Origin: Nissolia schottii
Taxonomy: Eukaryota > Streptophyta > Magnoliopsida > Fabales > Fabaceae
Length of the DNA: 64,000 nt
NCBI GenBank assembly: GCA_003254905.1
Contig: QANU01064559.1
Location: 998,633 to 1,062,632 of the forward strand
Reading direction: 5' to 3'
The position numbers and the translations under genes are program-made. This document shows positions 11,800 through 27,762 of the stretch, piece after piece. The stretch's first letter is position 1. Every line of letters starts with the position of its first letter. The notes under the pieces are model-generated. The model had not been told where the DNA came from. It was given only the letters and a program-made list of their open reading frames with translations, and searched no databases.

Positions 11800-11970
11800 G
11801 GACCGGTGCCACACTTGCATGTTTGGCAAGTGTCAACAGATCCCCTGGATTCCAGCACAGTCGTTATTAAATCACAGAGGCAGCGGTGCCAGGCATCCAA
11901 TGGCCACGTCTGTCTGCCATCGTTCCCACGTCACCCATTGGAGGCTATAAATCACCACTACCACTTGTGA
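11800..11970 (+). promoter_or_regulatory. Promoter-like block without a gene
   Basis: Within 150 bp there are two CCACGTC/CACGTCA ABRE-like cores (about 11904 and 11927), a CCATTGG/CCAAT-type site (about 11935) and a CTATAAAT TATA-like box (11945-11952), in the usual order. No coding exon follows; the downstream sequence is AT-rich. It looks like a stranded promoter whose gene has been lost, or chance. Known motif classes, inferred role. Confidence 0.3.
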
Positions 11971-14900
11971 TTTACTTTTAAAAAAATAAATAAAACAAAA
12001 TATTATCTGTGTTTATTTTATGTAAGACAAAATACGTTGAAATCTCTTGTATTAGAAAATTTGTTTTTTCATGTTATTTTTTTAATATCACAATATTATA
12101 TTTATCTTTTATTGTCAATCTTTTAATATTTTATATTATGCATGAATCTTATTTTTTTTAATTAATGATGAGAGATTAAACATAATTTTATTATGTAAAA
12201 AAATAACATAAAAAAATTCTCTATATACTAATGAGATCTTAATAGAATTTATATATATATTTAAAACCTCATTTACCAATAAAAGAAATGTGAGTTAATA
12301 CCATCTTTCATACGGAGTGAATAATGGTAATAATATTTAAAAAAAATTATTAGAATCATGCAAATGGATGAAAAATCTCAGCAACTAATTTTGAGATCAA
12401 ACAAAAAGAAACAATATATGGATTTGATAAATCTCATACTTTTGTAGTGCATCATACTTTTGTAGGCTTCGACTTAAATGGTTCGAGAGCTATGTTAAAG
12501 GCTAAATTCATCCTTAGATCTCAACTATTTAAAAATTAATTTAAAGTCATGCTTTATCTAAAAAAAATAAATTATATTCATATTTTATGATATTTTCATT
12601 TGACTTACCAATTATAGTACCCTTAACACTTTTTATAATCTTTCAATCTTTTACTGCATTTCTCCGGCATAGGTGCCGGCAACCACCACCCCGCCACGGT
12701 TTAACATCCTTATAAGTTGTAAGTTACAACAAAACACCAACAACAGTGCTCGTTGGAAACAAAGTGGTAATTGATCGTCATTTCACAACCAGTATTCAAT
12801 TTTTTTTTGAAGGAAGCAAATTTTTTTATTTCTGAAGAACAACTATGAACCAAAATAGAAATGGAGAACAAATATGAGGGCAAAATTGATGTGTTCACAC
12901 ATACCAACAAACATTACAACTAAACCAACAAAACCCTAAATTTACACTCGACAGAACACGCAAACACCGGAGCTGCAGAAAAAGCACGAAACGCACGCGC
13001 AGCAAATGCAAACGTTGTGACCGAAACCAGATCCACGAGAGAATACGAATGCGGACGCAGATGCAGAGCTAGATCTTAAACTTCACAAGCGTCGAACATG
13101 AACGATTCAACGAGATCGGAATCAAGATTCAAATCGATGCTCGTTGAAGACCCGAAATGATGTCACAACGGCGATGAAGAATATCAAGCAACTAAATAAA
13201 AACCCATCAATCAAACCCAGATCTGCAGCAAGACTTAATGTTGAAGACTCATTTCAGAGAAAACAATGGCATGGGCTGTAGGCAGGGCAGAGAGCAATGG
13301 TGGTCACTGGTGGGAGAGGCGAGAACTGGTCGCCGGTGGAAGGCACAGAGAGGCGATTTGAGTGGAGGCATGAGAGAGAGAGAGAGAGGAGAAGGAATGT
13401 TGAGGAAAAAAAATATAAAAGCGAAGGATAAAAATGTAATCTTGATATTTTTATTATCAAAAATCATTTTTATTACAAAAAATACCTAGACCAAAATGTC
13501 CCAAACTAGACCCCATCCAGGTTAGCCAACTCCTACTTTTTTGTAAGAAGAGATGCTGAGTTGTTCACCCGTTTGAGTTGTACAGATAACTATTTCCAAT
13601 CTAAAATGCTAGGGCTTTCAGTGTTAGTGATGGAAACGGTGTGATTGGTAGAACGTATGGCTTCTATTTATTTAAGTGTACATCTGCTGATGCTGGTAGA
13701 AGAGTGTGGAAAAAGTGATTTTTCTTGTATGAGATTAAATTTATATTCTCATAGTAAATTATTTTTGTATCGAATATCATACGTCCGAATCTCAACATTT
13801 ATTAGAGTGAAAATCAAATATAGTAAAAGTAACAAATTAACTTATTTTCATTATGAATAACACCTTACATTTTTCTTCTTATTTTATCCTAAAAAATGTC
13901 AAAGTGTCATAAATAAGTCAATTTGTTAAATCTCTCATGATTCATAATAAAATCATACATATTAAAATGAAACAATCTATTTACTTAATCTTGTATAAAA
14001 ATCTCTCAACAAAAGTTGTGTAATTGTATACATTATATATTATGAGGACACATCCACACTCAAATCGGAAAAAAATTGAAATTATAAGTTACAACTTAAA
14101 TTAGTTTGTCAATTCATTATTATTATTGCAATGTCATATTTTCATCAATTTTTTTCATTAAATGAGAATGTTATAATAACAGAGATGATGTAACAACAAT
14201 AAAAGCTAAAAATATGATTATGACGACACTTAAAATTTTAAATCTTAGTTATTGCATTATTTATCATCATAACTGCTATAACGACCTCATTACAGTTTCA
14301 AGTGTAGTTACAACTCATTTACAATATCAATTGTTGTTATTGTTCATTTTAATATGATAAATCAAAAAAAGTATGATAATACAGTAATGATAATGAAATG
14401 AATAACTAATTTGACTTACAACTTACAATTTTAAGAATTAAAAAATCAAATTTTAAATTTTAACAACCAAAATGACTCAAACTTACACTTTCAAAAATCA
14501 AAATAACATTACCCCTATCATCAACACCATTTAAGATGGTAACATTAAACTCCAACAAACCTCAACTAACTACGCAATTTATGCTTTTTTTTTTAACAAA
14601 AATGATTAATGGTTCGACAAATAATACGCACAATAATAATACAATATCCATTATTGTCAAGTTCTATGATAACAATATGCACGTTTTTTTGATCAATTTT
14701 GCTAGTGAACTTTAGTGAATTGAATAAAAATTTGCATGGGTCATTATATAATTAAATTAGAGATATATAGTTAGAGAACATGATAGAATGAAAGTACAAG
14801 AATAGAGTTAAGTTTTGTCAATTTGATAGAATGAAAATAGGTAAGCAGAGAACTTGATAACATGAAAGTATATTTTAAGTGTCGATTTGATATGTGGTTT

Positions 14901-15001
14901 AAATTTACAATATTTTTCCTCCCTATTTTCACCCACCTCCCAAACTCACCCTTAATATGAAATACTATCGACCCAGATTTTCTGCTAGAGGCAATTGGAT
15001 T

Positions 15002-15013
15002 GGGGGGGGGGGG
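15002..15013 (+). repeat. G homopolymer (12)
   Basis: An uninterrupted run of 12 G. It is rare in this AT-rich region and could form a G-rich secondary structure. Confidence 0.9.
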
Positions 15014-16026
15014 ATGAAGGCATTTCACACCTTACTTTTTTAATGGATGATTAATAACACCATTGAAGGCAACTAGGGGAAAAACAGTACGCACTGCTAT
15101 AGATTTAAAGAACAGCAATGACCTCATCTTAAATCGCTTAAACTACAAGGAGAATTGGTTGCTTGACAGTTTCACTCTTAATATACAGTTCAAATGAAGC
15201 ACATAGTAAAATTAACCTGTGCAATGACGCTTTGAATTGAGCCTAATGCGCTCGTGCTTGAAAGGGCATGTTAGAGATTGAAAAAAAACAATCTTGGACT
15301 TCCACCAAACAGCTTGGTGTGTGTTTGGTTACCACACCAAACAGTTTTTTTCCTCCTTACCGTTTTGAGCAAAAGTTATGTTTCGGTAAAATGCTAGACT
15401 ACAAGTAAAAGCTGTTGGGCCAAAAAAAAGGTTGTTTCATCCAAAATAATCTTAAGCAAAAATTTGAACATTTTCATTGAAAACCTGTTTAATACTGTGC
15501 ATACAGTGCTATGTTTATACTAAATTGCCCAAACTATCAACTATTATATAATATAAATAATCATATCATCTTTTTTTAGTAATTTTACCATACAAAAACA
15601 ACTTTTTTTCAATACAAGTCAAACACAACAGATTATCTTAAAACCACTTTTTAGTTAAATTATCCAAACATAAATTGATTATAGGATGCGATTATTGAAA
15701 TAAGTTTAATTTTATAACTTTCCCAAAAGCAAAATCTTTTAGGAGTAGAAGATCCTGACACCCAATAAAACTCCAAAAGTCCAAACACAACAATTCCAAG
15801 TATTCTAACACTATTGAGTTGAAGCTCACTAAGCTCTTAGCTTGAAACAATAAGTTCATATGGGTAAACAGAAATAAGGCAAAACAGCTTTTTTTAATCC
15901 TTTCTTAACAGCTTTTAGTTACATCTTACATTTTACCCAAACATAAATAGCTTTGTTGAAAACAACTTTAAATGGGAAAAAAAAGCTGTTTCATGTGATA
16001 TTTAAGCATACAGATTTCTGCCCACC

Positions 16027-16114
16027 TGTATCAACATCAAGCACAAAACTATCATCCAAATCTATATAAAATGTATCAACATCGAGCACAAAACTATCAT
16101 CCAAATCTACATAA
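16027..16114. repeat. 45-bp tandem duplication
   Basis: The unit beginning TGTATCAACATC and ending in ATCCAAATCTA is repeated almost perfectly with a 45-bp period (starts at 16027 and 16072). One difference is AAGCAC versus GAGCAC. It is non-coding. Confidence 0.85.
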
Positions 16115-17370
16115 TTTCAATACTTTGAGAAAATTAAAGTCATACCTTGTCATCTTCATCCCTTAGAAATTCCAAACAAAGCAGAACCATGTTCCATTTA
16201 AATCATTGATGTCACCCCGGCTCTTTAGTTACCTTTGAGGATCTGCATCCTCTGTTCTACATCACAGACACCCAACAACTTCTGCATGTGATACTAATCA
16301 AAATGATTCATCATCAGTTCCACTACATGATAAATCATCTAATTTAATATCCCTTGAACATTAGTATCTGGTGCAGCCTAATCAAACATCTTAGCAGGAA
16401 ACTACAACCATGTAGACATTTGGCTATTAAATATGTCCTCTTGAGCTTCTACTAGGAATTATACTGGGGTGGCAAAGAGGAAAAACAAAGTAGTAGATGA
16501 CCACTTTCTCCCATCCAACCATCCAAAAACAAAATAAAATTAAGAAACAAAAAACCATTACTGAAACTAAAAAAAACAGAGCTCATCCACAAATGCGCAC
16601 AGAAAATACCCTATTGCCAAACTAGAAGCACAAATGTACCAAAATCCATGAAGATAACGCAACAGCACCTCACACATCTTTCTGAAGAAACCCAAAACCT
16701 GCAAAAACAAGAAAACCACCTCCAAAAGTGCCACATGGCTTCATCAATAGGAGGCTAAATAGCATAATTTCATATTCAAAATCAATGTTCATACTTCATA
16801 CCAATTAGGAATCTTTTAGTTGTAAACAGACAACATGGTAGAAAGGCGGAATAGACAACTTTTACTTTGAGCTCACTGCAAACCTTCTTGGTAAATGAAA
16901 ATCACATATGAACTATATTGATACATAGAGCAAGGACGTCAAAGAAGAATAATATAATTCAAAGGTGTGACATCAACAAATAATCTGGTCTTTTGACAAA
17001 GACAATAAATAACCTTGACAGAACCTGAAATTTCTAAACCAAACACCCACTGCATCTAAAACTAATGCCTGCACAGGCTTTCTGAATGATGGTGCCTCAA
17101 TCACTAAATGGATGAGATAAAAGTAAAACTACCATGTCTTTGTTTCACCGAGGCATGAAAAGCGATGAATTTTTTTAACTAAAATGCATGCCCGTAACAT
17201 TCAATACATTCAGTTCCCAATAGTATATCATGCTGCTTGAACCAACAGAGCTGGACGAGGTAATTGTTAGCTTGACCTCTTAACACCAAGTTGAATGAAC
17301 AACCAACCAACAAAAACAATCTTGTGGTCTCATTCTCACATAACCGAGATGAAGTAACTAAGCTAGCAGC

Positions 17371-19180
17371 CTAACTCCGCGCTTTCCCACTTCCAAGTGT
17401 GAGCTCCAAATCATCCAATCCCACTTCATGAATTTTTTCTCCAACCCAAGGCTTTACCTGTACCCCAAACCCTTCTTCTGAACTTCTCATCTCTTGGACT
17501 GAGTTATCAGGTACATTGTGCTGAGCTACAGGGTTAACAAGATTGAAGGTAGGAGACATTGGCACTGCAGAGGTGTTGGGTACAAATGATTGGAATTTCA
17601 GCCACTGGCCAGACTCAATGGTGGAAGTATCAGACTCATCGCATTCTGGAATAGTGGCCGGGGTATAAAGATGACGGTGTGTAGGGCTAGCCGGGGCTGA
17701 AGCTGCAAAGAAAGGGTAGTTGATGTTGCCCATGGATTCTTTGGCAATAGACTCCCATGTGGGAATTGGTTTAGGATTTCTTGAAGTTGGTGACGAGAGA
17801 GGCGGCGTTACAGGGGCACTGTTTGATATTCTAAGAGGAGGGAGGGATGTAGGGATGGCATTGCGAATGTAGGGAATGAGATTTGACGCATTCTCACCAT
17901 CCAAACGAAAAGGGCTCGGGAAAGAAGAGGAGGTAGGGCTGACTTGGTAGGAAGGAATTGGGCTGGGAAAAGATGAAGACAGAGGGCTAGGATTTTGTGA
18001 AGAGAAAGGTGTGTTTCTGGAGGAGGTGCCTGCGCCATTATTGTTGGCCAGTGGTGGCTTGCAACCCTGTTCATATTTGAGAACAATCACAGCCACACAA
18101 AAAAAAAAAAAATCAAATTAGTAATAATAAAGAAATGAGATCCAACGCATCATTACGCATACAAAAAAACAAATAAATGAGAGACCATAACCATAGCATG
18201 GCAATTCTTGTACAATCTTAGCATCAAAGTTTGATACCTAATACAGCAAACCAACAGAAAAGACAATTACTACTACTGAATACATGCAATTTTTCCAAAT
18301 TGAATTGCACCAGAAAAAGAATCAGATAACTAAAAGCACGTTTAACAAAGCAGTCCAGGAATTTCCTGAAAAAGGGATTATAAACCTCTTGATTATAAGC
18401 TTTTTTAAAGCTAAAATACGTTGAACCAAAAAAACTTACAATGCTGAATTTCACAGGAGCAACTTCGCATCCTGATTCCAATGTAGCATAAATGGAAATC
18501 ACATGCATAATTAAATAGAATCTACAGTTCTATTTAGTTTTAGAAAGTAATCTCTGTCTCTGCCAATATTAAGTAAAAAATCCCGTGGTTTTGTGAATTA
18601 TTTTCCCCGCTTCATCTACACTTTCCTAAAAACAGAAAACAACAAAAAAATTCATGCTGAAAACAGAAGAAAAACAAAACACCAAAACGTTACTCATGCA
18701 TCAACAAATCACATAAACAGATCTAAATCCTAGTGCACCGAGCAAATCACAGTCACAGTAGAAGTTGAATCGGAGAAAGAAACAAACTCGATCGCACTCA
18801 AAATCAAGCAAATTCCACTCGCAGATTCCGATCGCACAGTGAAGATCAAGATGCAAAATCCAAAAACAAAAACAAAAAAGAGATCTACGCAAAATTCAAG
18901 CGCGAGATTCCGTCAGCTTCGGTTTCGATTCCGATCTTACCTTCCGATACGTGGTTCCGTCTTCTTCCACGGCCCAGCCAGCTTCAGAACACAGAGCCTT
19001 GAGCACCTCATTGTTGTCGCAGTGCTTCGGCAAGTTGTAGTTCCCCTGAGCCCTCAGCCCGGCGTAGATCTTCGCCGCTATCGCCCTCCTCCGCCGCTCT
19101 CTCCTCCGGTTGTTCTCCCTCTCCCGCCACGACGGCTTCCTCCGGCTCGTCGCCGCCGAAGTCGCTCCGTCGGAAGCCAT
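17371..19180 (-). CDS. BES1: Brassinosteroid transcription factor BES1/BZR1-like
   Basis: Two exons: 18941-19180 (80 codons, donor AAG|GTAAGA) and 17371-18066 (acceptor ACAG|GG); the intron is 874 bp, phase 0. The protein has 311 residues. Family members are nuclear factors that bind BR-response and E-box elements and are dephosphorylated in brassinosteroid signalling. Residues 14-80 form the basic BES1_N DNA-binding domain ([18 protein letters not shown], then [20 protein letters not shown]). Many SPSSS/SPxxS sites (105-210) suit GSK3-type kinases such as BIN2. [11 protein letters not shown] (159-169) is the 14-3-3 docking region. [11 protein letters not shown] (216-226) is the PEST stretch of the kind hit in bes1-D/bzr1-1D. 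LELTLG (300-305) is an EAR repression motif. The C-terminal ending favours the BES1/BZR1 clade over BEH paralogues. The start at 19180 gives the usual MASDGATS N-terminus. The next gene upstream on the same strand is METTL4-like. Confidence 0.95.
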
Positions 19181-19299
19181 TTTCTCCTCTCTCCGGCGAT
19201 CGCGTGTTCTGAGAGCTGAGAAAACGGTTACGGGAGGAGTGCGTGTGTGTAAATTGTGCGTGGTGCGAGTGCGTCGCAGGGAATTTAAACCCCAAGGGG

Positions 19300-19300
<1 letters not shown>

Positions 19301-19322
<22 letters not shown>
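19301..19322 (+). repeat. (GA)n microsatellite in BES1/BZR1 5' region
   Basis: A GA dinucleotide run about 120 bp upstream of the start codon. On the transcribed minus strand it is a CT run, which is common in plant 5' UTRs and core promoters. Confidence 0.8.
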
Positions 19323-19334
<12 letters not shown>

Positions 19335-20388
19335 TGTGTGAGAGAATTGTGATGTGTGTACTCACGAGTCACGAGGAATGCGCTTGTTCTTGCTCTACTA
19401 TTGTGAATTGTGTCTTGGCTGGAAGGGGAAGTGGTAGAAGCAGCATGAAGAATCTCATAAAGCTGAATTAGAGAGGGGAGGGTGGGGGTGGTGGTGTGAT
19501 AGGGTGCGTGCTGTCACACTTGATCATCTGCAATCTTTTTTTATTTTTTATTTTTTCAAATATCAAGAAAATTAAACTAGATATCAAATTAGTCTAAACA
19601 AAGGTTTAGGTTTAGAACTTCAATAATAAAAATAGATATTTTATTATTTATATATATGATTAATTATATATTATGTAATAAATAAAAATTATCTTTTATA
19701 TAGTATTTATATATTATTAATATTATGAGAGTATTTTTTAACAGAATATATAAGTATTATATCAAAATTAATTTAAAAATATAATTTTTTTATATTTTTT
19801 ATTTTTTAAATTGCAATTAAAAAAATAATGAGAGAGAGAGAGAGAGAGTGAGAGAGCTGGTCAAATTTACTGATTTTGGCCGTTTTGATCAATTCTGACT
19901 GATTTTTTTATCAGCCAATTATAAGGTCAAAAACACATCAGATAAGGATTTGGTTCCCAGTTTAGCTGATCAGACCAACCAATTCGGTCTAATTTTCTTT
20001 TTCATAAGGAGATTTAGTCCGTTGTCTATTTTATTTGTCACTTCAAAAAAAACAATTATTACTTGTCTTTGTGAAATAAATAAAAAAAATAGTCCATCTT
20101 TAAGGTTCATTGTTCATGCATTTTCATGACTCATGACTTATATTTGATTCATGAGTATATGATCCCTAAATATTTTTGCAAGCGTTCTATACTTCAATGC
20201 GCTCAAAAACTAAAACGGACTATACGTTTTACGCTCTGTGAATTGGTTCATTTAACCCGCAATTTGCATGGATTATATAAGAGGTATTTTTTAATTCGTT
20301 AAATCACAGGATATTTTTTGCCTACTACGCTTAATTCGTGGGCTAAATGTGCTAAACTTGCAGGTGAAAAGACCAACCTATTAAAGGC

Positions 20389-20537
20389 ATGTTTGTTTTA
20401 CTGCCAAAGAGTGCTAAGTTTTAGTTTAGTTTTAGTTTGATGAAAGTAAAAAATAAAAAATAAAAATTTCTTTCTATAAATGTGTATAGGAAAGCCTAAC
20501 TTATCATTCTACATGAAAATAGTGTTAACCAAACAAA
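20389..20537. repeat. Small MITE-like repeat
   Basis: The left end is around GTTTGTTTTACTGCC. The right end (GTTAACCAAAC) pairs with it imperfectly. About 150 bp, AT-rich, non-coding. Same general terminus style as 5759-5896. Confidence 0.4.
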
Positions 20538-21697
20538 TACTAATTCGCTTTTTTTCATCTTACCTTCTAAGGACAACAAAATAAGATGTATTTAAGTTTG
20601 TCAAGACCCTATGTTTATAACTTGCAATACTGGGTGGTAAGAATACTACTATTTGGTTGGGGAGACTCGGATCCAAATCATTTTAGTCGCACTTTTATAA
20701 GTTTAAATTTAGGGTAAAAAATAATAAACAGATATATATATATATATATATATATATTTCTGATAAATATTTTAAAAACAATTATTATCTAAATTAAAAA
20801 AATATTGTAGTGCAAATTGGCCCACAAATTCCTTAGTTAAAAGGCATCCACACAAACTTGTATATGGCAATTCATTTAATTCTTGGATCGGTTTGGTTTT
20901 ATTTATATTATTATGATTTGTTTTGGGTCAAACTAACCTCGAAAAATTATTATTATTAAAAACATGCTCTCAATTTAGGTGAAGTTTTAACTCAACCTAA
21001 ACTTTTATCTTTAAAAATAATATATTCACATTTTGAATGAACATGGATTATACACATTTTAATGATAGTAACTCTTATATTATACTATTTTTAATTTATA
21101 TTATTCAACATGTATTTAATATTATCATTATTAATTTTTGGTTAAATTAATTAGCGGATTCCTATTCTTGAAAAATTTTGTAATGAAATATCTATTTTGC
21201 CCCTGAACTTGTTGAGTTGGAATCAGGAATTGGGATCCGATGTGAAATTGGACGGCTGTGATTGATCGGTGGCACGCGAATATGGACCCCAATTAGTTTA
21301 AAGGATTTGATGCGTGTAGCATCACATGTGGAGTGCTTCTCTCTGATAACCAAATTATTAGTGAGAGTGGGGCCCATAGCACAGGGTCAGTACTCGCTAC
21401 TCAGCAATGATTCCAACTAAAATTATCCAAATCTTGTAATGATTTCTTTATTTTCAATTTTTTTTTGTTTATTAATGATAAGAATGTAAGTAAAATTATT
21501 AATTCAGTTGTATTAATATAGTACATTATTAGTCAAATTAATTTAGCACATGATTAATTATTATATGAATTGAACTAAAAGACATACTCAATAGTTTGCA
21601 TTTTTAATCTCGGATAATTTATATGTAATTTAAAATTAAAGTTTGGTATCATTTTATTAGAAATTAGAAAAATGTTGGTGTCAAATAATTGTCCATT

Positions 21698-22000
21698 TTC
21701 GGGACAATCACTTGTATATGAGTTTACTATAATTTATATACCAAAATATAGGTTGGAATACAAATTTATAATTGTATGAGTCTCAGTCTGAAATTATGTC
21801 TGGCAATTTCAAACCTTAAAAAAAAAGAAAAAAAGTCTGAAATTGTCATAGGGTGTGACAATTTCAGATATTTAAAATAAAAATCTAAAATTGTCAGTAA
21901 CGATTTTAGACTTTTTTTTTTAAAAAAAAGGTCTTGGGTTTGAAATCACCACACTCTGTGACGATTTCAAACCTAGACTCATACAAATATAAATTTTTTA
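21698..22000. repeat. Palindromic repeat, TCTGAAATTGTCA family
   Basis: The left arm has AAATTTATAATTGTATGAG followed by TCTGAAATT. The right arm has the inverse (ACTCATACAAATATAAATTT). Between them are several paired words (TCTGAAATTGTCA and TGACAATTTCAGA). It is homologous to 32540-32888 over most of its length and shares the TGAAATC/GATTTCA theme with 40681-41035 and 56240-56571. No protein is encoded. Confidence 0.65.
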
Positions 22001-23359
22001 CATCGAATATATTATGAGATTAAAATTCTTTGGAGGGGAATATATAGGTAATAAATCCTCCATTTTCCCGTCAAATTGTTGCCTTCGATTACGATTGCGA
22101 ATGCCGAAAAGCTTTTCCTTTTGCCTTCTCTTTTTTATGTGGTGTTTCAAGCTTTTTCTTTTTCCTATTGTCTTTAGTGGTCAAAGATGTAAAAATTCCC
22201 TTTAATTGGTCAAAGTTTGAAGCTAAAAAGATCAGTTACACAGTTTATAGAAAATATAAGTATACCTAATCAGGGAGAATTAAAGAAGAATATCACTAAA
22301 AAAGAAGAATGTAATCAAGTAATATAGTGTGCAAGTGGCAAACCCCTTTAACCCTTGCATTATACTTCCTCCCAACTAGATACATTAATTTCTCAAATCA
22401 AATGGATCAGAGAGGGTAACTGTACATTTTATGTGAAATTTGTCAGTGAAGAGAACAAACGAGGGAACTTGGATCAACAAACTAAATAATTTCATTTACA
22501 TAAACTAGTAAAATCTAAACTACATACAACTTCAAAATTGTACACAGATTTTAAAAGTGCTCGGAAAAGGGAGCGGAGAGGTGCAAGGACAACACTTTGA
22601 GAAGAGGTAAAGTGTCATGGCATTAACATTAGAACCCCTTTAGGTGAATGAATTTGTTTTATATTCTACAATTTTTGGAAAAAAAAATTAGGTGTGATAC
22701 TGTTACTACTACTTTGAATTAGGCAGGAATCAGCTAAAGACATTTCATTAACGATATCAATCAAATCATAAGATTATTTAGGATTCAGCTAGAAGCCTAC
22801 AACAAACGAGAATCCACAAAACATTTTTCATGGTACATGGATCTTTTGACTTGTTTGAATCTGCCAAACACCGCAGAAAATGTTGAAATTTGCTACAAAA
22901 TGTCTTATCCCATAAATGAGCAACCTTTCCCTGCTAGAGATTAAAAGCCACACTCTCAAAGTAGAAGGCAAAGCTTCACTTTTTCATGTTTCTTCCCTAC
23001 ACACCAAAACAAAAATGGTGGCTGTGAGAACCAATCAACACTATTCATACAACAAAAAGTGGAACCTAAAAATAGTTGCAAGTGATTTGACACTTGTTTT
23101 TCTAACCTAAAGTCTCCGGTTCAAGTTGTATAGACACAAACTAATGTCTTCAGGAAAATCTTCAATTCGAGTCTTGTAAATGCAAAAACTAACGTTAAAA
23201 GAGGTTTACTTCCATGATAGATCAACCTGAGTCAGCCAAATTAAGTAGAATCCGTGATTATACCCAAAAAAAGAAAAATAGACGGTTCAAAACTTCAAAT
23301 TCAGGCCTGACCATAAATTAGAGCCAACCAATTATCATTGTTTTGAAGGAATCTTCTAT

Positions 23360-27562
<4,203 letters not shown>

Positions 27563-27647
27563 AAAAACCCACTGCTAGTCTCAGCTCGCAAGCTCAAAGG
27601 CTCGGAAGAACAGTGACAGTATGAGTGTATTAAGATGGCAGTTTTTG

Positions 27648-27762
27648 GACATTGGGCTTATGGAATTGGGCCAGTCCAAGCCCAATTCACTTACAATAAC
27701 GGGCTTCGTATGATTTTGGGCTAGTGTAGGGTCAATGATGTAGATGGGCTTTTGGCCCAAAA
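27648..27762. promoter_or_regulatory. Site II (TGGGCY) cluster, METTL4 promoter
   Basis: In the 200 bp upstream of the methyltransferase start there are several TGGGCC/T or reverse-complement cores: TTGGGCTTA, TTGGGCCAG, AAGCCCAA, GGGCTTCG, TTGGGCTAG, TGGGCTTTTGGCCCAA. Site II elements are bound by TCP factors and are typical of constitutively or cell-cycle expressed plant genes. The motif class is established knowledge; the assignment to this gene comes from position. Confidence 0.6.

Larger units (their letters stand above)
11093..17370. other. Long intergenic region, UGT relic to BES1/BZR1
   Basis: No intact gene seen. Contents: AT dinucleotide run (about 11453-11475); promoter-like block without a gene (11800-11970); sequence rich in short GC words at 12650-13550 ending in 'aatacctagacca', a phrase shared with about 58240; G homopolymer at 15002-15013; degraded repeats with TTTGGT/ACCAAA words at 15300-15980; a 45-bp tandem duplication at 16027-16114. 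The last few hundred bases before 17371 probably include the BES1/BZR1 3' UTR. Confidence 0.5.
19181..23359. other. Intergenic region, BES1/BZR1 to METTL4-like gene
   Basis: 19181-19500 should be the BES1/BZR1 5' UTR and promoter, including a GA microsatellite (about 19301-19322). A second GA run is at about 19827-19850. A small MITE lies at about 20389-20537 (GTTTGTTTTA / TAACCAAAC ends), an AT run at about 20729-20758, and the palindromic repeat at 21698-22000. 22.3-23.35 kb holds no recognisable exon and is likely partly 3' sequence of the methyltransferase gene. Confidence 0.5.

Noticed and set aside
18839-19352. Plus-strand ORFs of 126 and 80 codons
   Set aside because: They are antisense to BES1/BZR1 exon 1 and its GA-rich leader; proline/arginine-rich artefacts of GC bias.
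18896-19372. Longer BES1/BZR1 N-terminus starting at 19372
   Set aside because: The extra 64 residues come from the GA/CT-rich leader; the conserved MASDGATS start is at 19180.
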